Source: JAUPVO01 sp964420875 (GTDB lineage: Bacteria; Patescibacteriota; Minisyncoccia; Phycocordibacterales; UBA5272). Taken from it: a stretch of 39,544 nucleotides of DNA. Below, piece after piece: positions 36,114 through 39,544 of this stretch. The notes under the pieces are model-generated. The model worked only from the letters and a program-made list of their open reading frames with translations. It was not told the origin of the DNA and made no database searches. Each line of letters starts with the position of its first letter. Within the stretch, counting starts at the first letter, position 1. Location of the stretch: contig CAYQUK010000005.1 in assembly GCA_964420875.1 (NCBI GenBank), positions 1 to 39,544 of the forward strand, in the 5' to 3' direction. The position numbers and the translations under genes are program-made.

Positions 36114-36530
36114 ATGGATACATTTAAATCTTTTGCAGATAAATTAACAGATCTAATAGGTAACACAGTTACTGATCTATTACTAACAGTAGCCGTCGCG
36201 GCATTTTTCTGGTCAGTGATAATGTTCATTTGGAACAGATCTAGGGGCGATGTGGACGCTATGAAGGACGCCTCTAACAGACTCCTTTGGAGCGTTATCG
36301 GTCTATTTGTTATGTTCTCAATTTGGGGGATAGTCAACTTTCTTCAATCTGGTTTTGGTTTTGAAAATAAAAACACCATAAAGGCTCCATCTATACAGGT
36401 TAATGGTGGAGCTGGTTCACCAACTGGTTCAACTTTAAAAGAAAATGGAGCATCTTGTACAGCTAATAGTCAGTGTAAAAGTGGGCAGTGTTTGCCAGGT
36501 AGAAGTGGAGACAAGCTTTGCCAGGGTTAA
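36114..36530 (+). CDS. VirB2-like membrane protein with four-Cys C-terminus (3)
   Basis: A 138-residue member: helix 1 (about 18-40, TDLLLTVAVAAFFWSVIMFIW), loop NRSRGDVDAMKDASNRLLW, helix 2 (VIGLFVMFSIWGIVNFLQ), then a Gly/Asn-rich linker and SCTANSQC-KSGQC-LPGRSGDKLC (C-x5-C-x4-C-x9-C). No clear signal peptide. The loop is related to those of the two preceding genes but has diverged. It ends the first block; a 79-base gap with a TATAGT at 36591-36596 follows. Confidence 0.72.
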   Translation: MDTFKSFADKLTDLIGNTVTDLLLTVAVAAFFWSVIMFIWNRSRGDVDAMKDASNRLLWSVIGLFVMFSIWGIVNFLQSGFGFENKNTIKAPSIQVNGGAGSPTGSTLKENGASCTANSQCKSGQCLPGRSGDKLCQG

Positions 36531-36609
36531 TAATAGTGGATTGGCTATTGCTTATTAGTATTAATATATATACACTTAAAATACATACATATAGTATTTG
36601 TAACAAATT

Positions 36610-37017
36610 ATGAAAAAAATTATTTCTTCGGTTCTCGCTTTATCTACTCTAGCTGTTGCCTCAGCTCAGCTTAACCTGCCACAAGTTCCACCTTCTGCAA
36701 ACCAAAATCAAGGTAGCAGTATAGGGCAGAGTCTTATTAATATAGTATTACAATTTAAACAGATCTCAACTCTTATCTATTCGTCTCTATTCGTAGTCGC
36801 TCTTATTCTATTTTTTGTCGGTATATTTAGATTTATGCTTTCAAAAGAGGCAAAAGCTCATGAGGACGGTCTCAAATATATGGGGTTCGGAGTTCTCGCG
36901 CTATTCGTGATGGTTGCTATCTGGGGTATAGTTGCATTCATCTCTCAGACACTTGGTATTGGTATTGGTGGAGATATTATGACACCAGGAGTACCTGTTA
37001 ACGTTCGTACTTACTAG
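36610..37017 (+). CDS. VirB2-like membrane protein without Cys module
   Basis: The 135-residue protein has a signal peptide (MKKIISSVLALSTLAVASAQ), a Gln/Pro-rich spacer, helix 1 (about 55-76, STLIYSSLFVVALILFFVGIF), the loop RFMLSKEAKAHEDGLKYMGFG, and helix 2 (VLALFVMVAIWGIVAFISQTLG). The second helix matches the motif LFVMVAIWG of its neighbours. The C-terminal four-Cys module is absent. The signal peptide resembles that of the gene at 35620, supporting common ancestry. Confidence 0.75.
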   Translation: MKKIISSVLALSTLAVASAQLNLPQVPPSANQNQGSSIGQSLINIVLQFKQISTLIYSSLFVVALILFFVGIFRFMLSKEAKAHEDGLKYMGFGVLALFVMVAIWGIVAFISQTLGIGIGGDIMTPGVPVNVRTY

Positions 37018-37028
37018 TTTTATTTACC

Positions 37029-37325
37029 GTGAACACAGCTGTTACCGGTGAAGTAAAAGATAGTGTAGTGTCTACTTTACAGGCAAATATACTAACGGAA
37101 GTAGTTAACCCTGTGTTATCTGTTGTTACGGCCTTTGCATTCGCATGGTTCCTGTACGGAGTAACTAGATTTATTCTTTTAAAAGATAAAGGAGGTGAAG
37201 AGATGGAGCGTGGTAAAAAACATCTCATATATGGGACCATAGGACTATTCATAATATTGTCACTTTGGGGCATTATGAATTTCTTGGCTAATGCTGTAGG
37301 CTCAAATGTTTGGTTCAAATCTTAA
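37029..37325 (+). CDS. VirB2-like membrane protein, short form
   Basis: The 98-residue protein starts at GTG (37029). It has helix 1 (about 28-52, PVLSVVTAFAFAWFLYGVTRFILL), the loop KDKGGEEMERGKKHLIYGT and helix 2 (IGLFIILSLWGIMNFLANAVG). It lacks a signal peptide and the Cys module. The pattern helix-charged loop with G/K-helix with LWG places it with the preceding genes. The GTG start is chosen as the longest frame; the start is uncertain. It ends 24 bases before a terminator. Confidence 0.68.
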   Translation: MNTAVTGEVKDSVVSTLQANILTEVVNPVLSVVTAFAFAWFLYGVTRFILLKDKGGEEMERGKKHLIYGTIGLFIILSLWGIMNFLANAVGSNVWFKS

Positions 37326-37348
37326 AACAAAATACTAAAATATCTTTA

Positions 37349-37381
37349 ACAAAGGCCCTCGCGCAAGCGAGGACCTTTGTG
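37349..37381 (+). terminator. Terminator after the VirB2-like gene row
   Basis: ACAAAGG/CCTTTGT enclosing CCTCGC-GCAA-GCGAGG (a GNRA tetraloop) with one mismatch. It closes the gene row and lies just before the glyS promoter. Confidence 0.85.
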
Positions 37382-37388
37382 TTATTAT
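37380..37388 (+). promoter_or_regulatory. Extended -10 element before glyS
   Basis: TGTTATTAT (TGn plus TATTAT), starting at the terminator's last base. It covers the ATG at 37387, which argues for the ATG at 37399 as the real start. No -35 is seen. Confidence 0.45.
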
Positions 37389-37398
37389 GTATAGACTT

Positions 37399-38721
37399 AT
37401 GGAGAAAAATAATGTTGGAATGGAGGATATAGTGTCACTGTGCAAACGTCGCGGATTTATTTTTTCTGGTTCTGATATATACGGAGGACTCGCCGGTACA
37501 TATGACTACGGTCCAATGGGTGTATTGTTAAAACGTAACATCACCAATGCATGGTGGAAACATTTTGTTGAGAATAGGGATGATATGTATGGCATGGACG
37601 CTGACATATTGATGAATGCCAAGGCTTGGGAGGCGTCCGGTCACGTTGCAGGATTTTCAGATCCGCTGACTGAGTGCGACAAATGTAAACGCAGATTCCG
37701 TCGTGACCATGTAGAAGGAGATAAATGCCCAGAGTGTAAGGTTGGGAATCTTGGTGAGACAAGACAGTTCAACATGATGTTCAAAACGCAAGTCGGAGCA
37801 ATGGAGGATAGTAGTGCCACAGTATATCTACGCCCAGAGACAGCAGGAGGTATGTTTGTGAATTATAAAAATGTAATGGACAGCATACATCCAAAATTAC
37901 CATTTGGTCTAGCACAAATCGGTAAAGCTTTTAGAAATGAGATAACTCCGAGAGATTTTATATTCCGTCTTCGCGAATTGGAGCAAATGGAGATAGAGTA
38001 TTTTATAGATCCGAAAACTTGGGAAGAGAAGTTTGAAGAGCTAAGAAAAACATTCAAAGACTTTATGATTTCTATTGGTATACGCGAGGCCGGTATACAT
38101 GAGGTTGAGATTGGTGATGGCGACAGGGCACATTACAGTAAACGTACTATTGATTTTGAATTTGATTTTCCAATAGGACAAAAAGAGTTAGCGGGACTCG
38201 CGTATCGTGGTGATTTTGATTTGAATGCACACGCGAGTATGAGTGGTGCCAAGCTTGACTATCTAGACGAGGCAACAGGAGAGAAATTCGTCCCGCATGT
38301 TATCGAGCCATCAATAGGTGTCGAGCGCACAGTGCTAGCAGTACTCGCTAGTGCGTACCACAATGAAGATTTGGGTGAGGGGGACAGTCGTATAGTTTTA
38401 AAACTAAAGCCAAGCATGGCCCCGATAAAGATATGTGTGTCGCCGCTACTTAAAAACAAAGAAGTACTGGTCGGCAAGGCGCAGGAAATATACAAGACTT
38501 TGAAGAAAGAGTTTGGCTCAGTTGTATATGACGACAATGGAAACATTGGCAAAAGATATCGTCGTCAGGATGAGATAGGTACTCCGTTTTGTGTTGTTGT
38601 AGATTTTGACACTATTGAGTCAGATGACAGCGTTGGGGTGCGTGACAGGGACACTATGGAGCAGGCTAGAGTGAAAATAAGCGATTTAAAGGCATATCTT
38701 GCAGAACGCCTAGAAATGTAG
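37399..38721 (+). CDS. glyS: Glycine--tRNA ligase (single-chain class II type)
   Basis: Class II synthetase charging tRNA-Gly, of the homodimeric type found in archaea, eukaryotes and many bacteria. Features: the N-terminal CKRRGFIFSGSDIYGGLAG, a zinc ribbon CDKCKRRF...CPEC, motif 2 region with RPETAGGMFVNY and GKAFRNEITPRDFIFRLREL, LEQMEIEYF, YSKRTIDFEF and EPSIGVERTVLAVL, and the C-terminal anticodon-binding domain (KICVSPLLKNKEVLVG). 440 residues is normal. The start could also be at 37387 (four residues longer), but a TATTAT overlaps it. Confidence 0.96.
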   Translation: MEKNNVGMEDIVSLCKRRGFIFSGSDIYGGLAGTYDYGPMGVLLKRNITNAWWKHFVENRDDMYGMDADILMNAKAWEASGHVAGFSDPLTECDKCKRRFRRDHVEGDKCPECKVGNLGETRQFNMMFKTQVGAMEDSSATVYLRPETAGGMFVNYKNVMDSIHPKLPFGLAQIGKAFRNEITPRDFIFRLRELEQMEIEYFIDPKTWEEKFEELRKTFKDFMISIGIREAGIHEVEIGDGDRAHYSKRTIDFEFDFPIGQKELAGLAYRGDFDLNAHASMSGAKLDYLDEATGEKFVPHVIEPSIGVERTVLAVLASAYHNEDLGEGDSRIVLKLKPSMAPIKICVSPLLKNKEVLVGKAQEIYKTLKKEFGSVVYDDNGNIGKRYRRQDEIGTPFCVVVDFDTIESDDSVGVRDRDTMEQARVKISDLKAYLAERLEM

Positions 38722-38736
38722 TAATATTGTAGAACT

Positions 38737-38892
38737 ATGTCGCAAGATCGTCTAATCAAAATCATCAACAAGGAGTCAGGCCAGGTTATTTATACTACAA
38801 AGAATAAAAAGCAGGTGACTCGTAAAATAGAGCTAAAAAAATACTCTAAACATCTCCGCAAACACGTTGCCTTTAAAGAAGGAAAGAAGTAG
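38737..38892 (+). CDS. rpmG: 50S ribosomal protein bL33 (zinc-free form)
   Basis: A 51-residue basic protein: MSQDRLIKIINKESGQVIYT, TKNKKQVTRKIELKKYSKHL, RKHVAFKEGKK. The YTTKNKK and ELKKYSKHLRKHVAFKE segments match bL33, but the four Cys of the zinc form are absent (S, H and K at those positions), so it is the C-minus type. It starts 15 bases after glyS; a TAATAT at 38722-38727 suggests its own near-leaderless start. A terminator follows the stop. Confidence 0.88.
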   Translation: MSQDRLIKIINKESGQVIYTTKNKKQVTRKIELKKYSKHLRKHVAFKEGKK

Positions 38893-38903
38893 TCAAAATA
38901 CTA

Positions 38904-38935
38904 ACAAAAAGACCAAGCAAAACTTGGTCTTTTTG
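38904..38935 (+). terminator. Terminator after bL33
   Basis: AAAAAGACCAAG/CTTGGTCTTTTT with a CAAAA loop, just downstream of the bL33 stop. Confidence 0.88.
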
Positions 38936-38950
38936 TTATCCACAACCTCC

Positions 38951-38979
38951 TTGACTTTTATACACAAAAGTGGTATATT
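38951..38979 (+). promoter_or_regulatory. Promoter of cassette 5
   Basis: TTGACT (38951-38956), 17 bases, TATATT (38974-38979). The leader of about 28 bases has AGGAG (39001-39005), eight bases before the ATG at 39014. Confidence 0.7.
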
Positions 38980-39013
38980 ATTAGTCAGTACAGACCAACC
39001 AGGAGAATCGGAA

Positions 39014-39403
39014 ATGACTAAGCGGTATCTTGTCTCTGAATTAATCCTTCGGAAGGCAAATAATCAGATTCGTAAAGAATTTGGCGCTGATCATGGCTTG
39101 TTTTGGCGAAATGGCTCAAGGGCCGAAAGTTATGGACAGGCAGAAGGCCGTCTCAATTTGTTGATTGAGGCTCTCGATAAGGAAATAGCTATCGGAGTAC
39201 CCGAGAGCCAAGCAAAGGAGAGAGTTTTGTCAGCTTACAAGAGTGAGTCAGCGCAAGCTGGGCGCTCTCTAAAGACTGTTCGACTTATCGAGATTGCCTT
39301 TGAAGCTGTGGTAGCCGAAGCAAAAGAAAAGCCTTCTAGGAATATTCATCACAGGGACACACGTCCTTGGTGGCTACAGCAAGACGAGAAGCAGGGCGCG
39401 TGA
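39014..39403 (+). CDS. Small soluble protein of unknown function (cassette 5)
   Basis: Not recognised. The 129-residue, charged protein has no signal peptide or membrane helix. It is predicted to be helical, with LILRKANNQIRKEFGADHG, the segment GRLNLLIEALDKEIAIGV and a further long helix (KTVRLIEIAFEAVVAEAKE), and a C-terminal tail rich in His, Arg and Trp (HHRDTRPWWLQQDEK). The start was set at 39014 by the Shine-Dalgarno sequence; the frame from 38867 runs into bL33 and its terminator. Like the four other cassettes it has its own promoter, leader and terminator. Base composition is more GC-rich than in neighbours. Confidence 0.72.
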   Translation: MTKRYLVSELILRKANNQIRKEFGADHGLFWRNGSRAESYGQAEGRLNLLIEALDKEIAIGVPESQAKERVLSAYKSESAQAGRSLKTVRLIEIAFEAVVAEAKEKPSRNIHHRDTRPWWLQQDEKQGA

Positions 39404-39406
39404 TAT

Positions 39407-39446
39407 AACCCCCCGACTAGCACATGTTGCAGTTGGGGGGTTTCGT
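39407..39446 (+). terminator. Terminator of cassette 5
   Basis: AACCCCCC.AC pairs with GT.GGGGGGTT over a 14-base loop, followed by TTTCGTTTTC. It comes three bases after the stop codon. Confidence 0.8.
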
Positions 39447-39489
39447 TTTCTGTTCAAAGTGCAATATTTTTGTTAGAATGCAAATGTTA

Positions 39490-39544
39490 GGGCCTATAGT
39501 TTAGTGGTAGAACAACGGCCTCCAAATCCGTTGGTCGAGGTTCG
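39490..39544 (+). tRNA. tRNA-Trp (anticodon CCA), 3'-truncated by window edge
   Basis: Starts with GGGCCTA (39490-39496), T8, A9, D-arm GTTTAGTGGTAGAAC, an anticodon loop CTCCAAA with anticodon CCA (39522-39524), then the beginning of the T-arm (GAGGTTCG) at the window end. The acceptor 3' half is missing, so the acceptor cannot be checked. A TAGAAT -10 lies at 39474-39479. Confidence 0.85.

Noticed and set aside
38867..39013. N-terminal extension of the cassette 5 protein from 38867
   Set aside because: It overlaps bL33, a terminator and the promoter; the Shine-Dalgarno sequence at 39001 points to the ATG at 39014.
1..39544. Reassigned UGA codon (as in some other CPR lineages)
   Set aside because: TGA ends the cassette 5 gene (39401-39403), and the long core genes (secA, gyrA, glyS, hisS) read through without any internal TGA; the code looks standard.

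Overview
The window looks like a piece of a Patescibacteria/CPR genome, most probably Parcubacteria. The evidence is an AT-rich, very compact chromosome; a single complement of core genes (secA, ftsA/ftsZ, gyrA, hisS, glyS, rnc, pth, lepB, ybeY, bL32, bL33, bS21, S1-like protein); CPR-type envelope genes (VirB2-like small membrane proteins, a type IV pilin fused to a LamG-like domain, a MurF without its usual N-terminal domain); and no biosynthetic operons. TGA is used as a stop codon, so the code is the ordinary bacterial one. A run of 100 N at 18391-18490 marks a scaffold gap inside an ABC-transporter gene.

Layout. 1-3315: rnhB (5' cut by the window edge), bL32, a NusB-Nudix fusion, rnc, tlyA and a small membrane protein. 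3318-5715: an ABC-F ATPase, a secreted-protein cassette and mscL. 5799-8749: tRNA-Ser, hypothetical membrane proteins, GrpB-like, DUF1697 and TfoX-N proteins. 8788-12594: an SDR dehydrogenase, a second exported-protein cassette, then a probable alternative oxidase (AOX) with all six di-iron ligands, and close by a membrane-anchored cytochrome b5 protein with two small membrane proteins. 12591-17655: comF, secA, murF and a VTT-domain protein. 17655-20954: tRNA-Glu, the gapped ABC gene, thioredoxin reductase and ftsZ. 21027-26546: ftsA, ybeY, rpsU, two tandem paralogous cassettes of unknown function, hisS, lepB and pth. 26591-31540: S1-like protein, a candidate small RNA, an MBL-fold protein and gyrA. 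31556-37325: LamG pilin, DUF167, methyltransferase, membrane-anchored solute-binding protein and five VirB2-like two-TM proteins plus one duplicated form. 37399-39544: glyS, bL33, a fifth cassette and the start of tRNA-Trp.

Two modes of gene expression are visible. About sixteen genes have a -10 hexamer (TATAAT/TATACT-like) only about 6-14 bases before the start codon, so their mRNAs should be leaderless or nearly so; several divergent pairs share one interleaved promoter. In contrast, five monocistronic genes of unknown function (4958, 9587, 22914, 23489, 39014) each carry a -35/-10 promoter with usual spacing, a true 5' leader with a Shine-Dalgarno sequence, and their own hairpin terminator.

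Most interesting points: the AOX plus cytochrome b5 neighbourhood, which could be a minimal oxygen-reducing module; a predicted ~100-nt RNA between the S1-like gene and an MBL gene that carries an 11-nt perfect match to the complement of the canonical 16S rRNA 3' tail; the array of VirB2-like proteins, three with a conserved four-cysteine C-terminal module; the tandem cassettes with nearly identical terminators but strongly diverged proteins; and an FtsZ with Phe in the tubulin signature loop. All functional calls come from reading motifs by eye; no database search was run.
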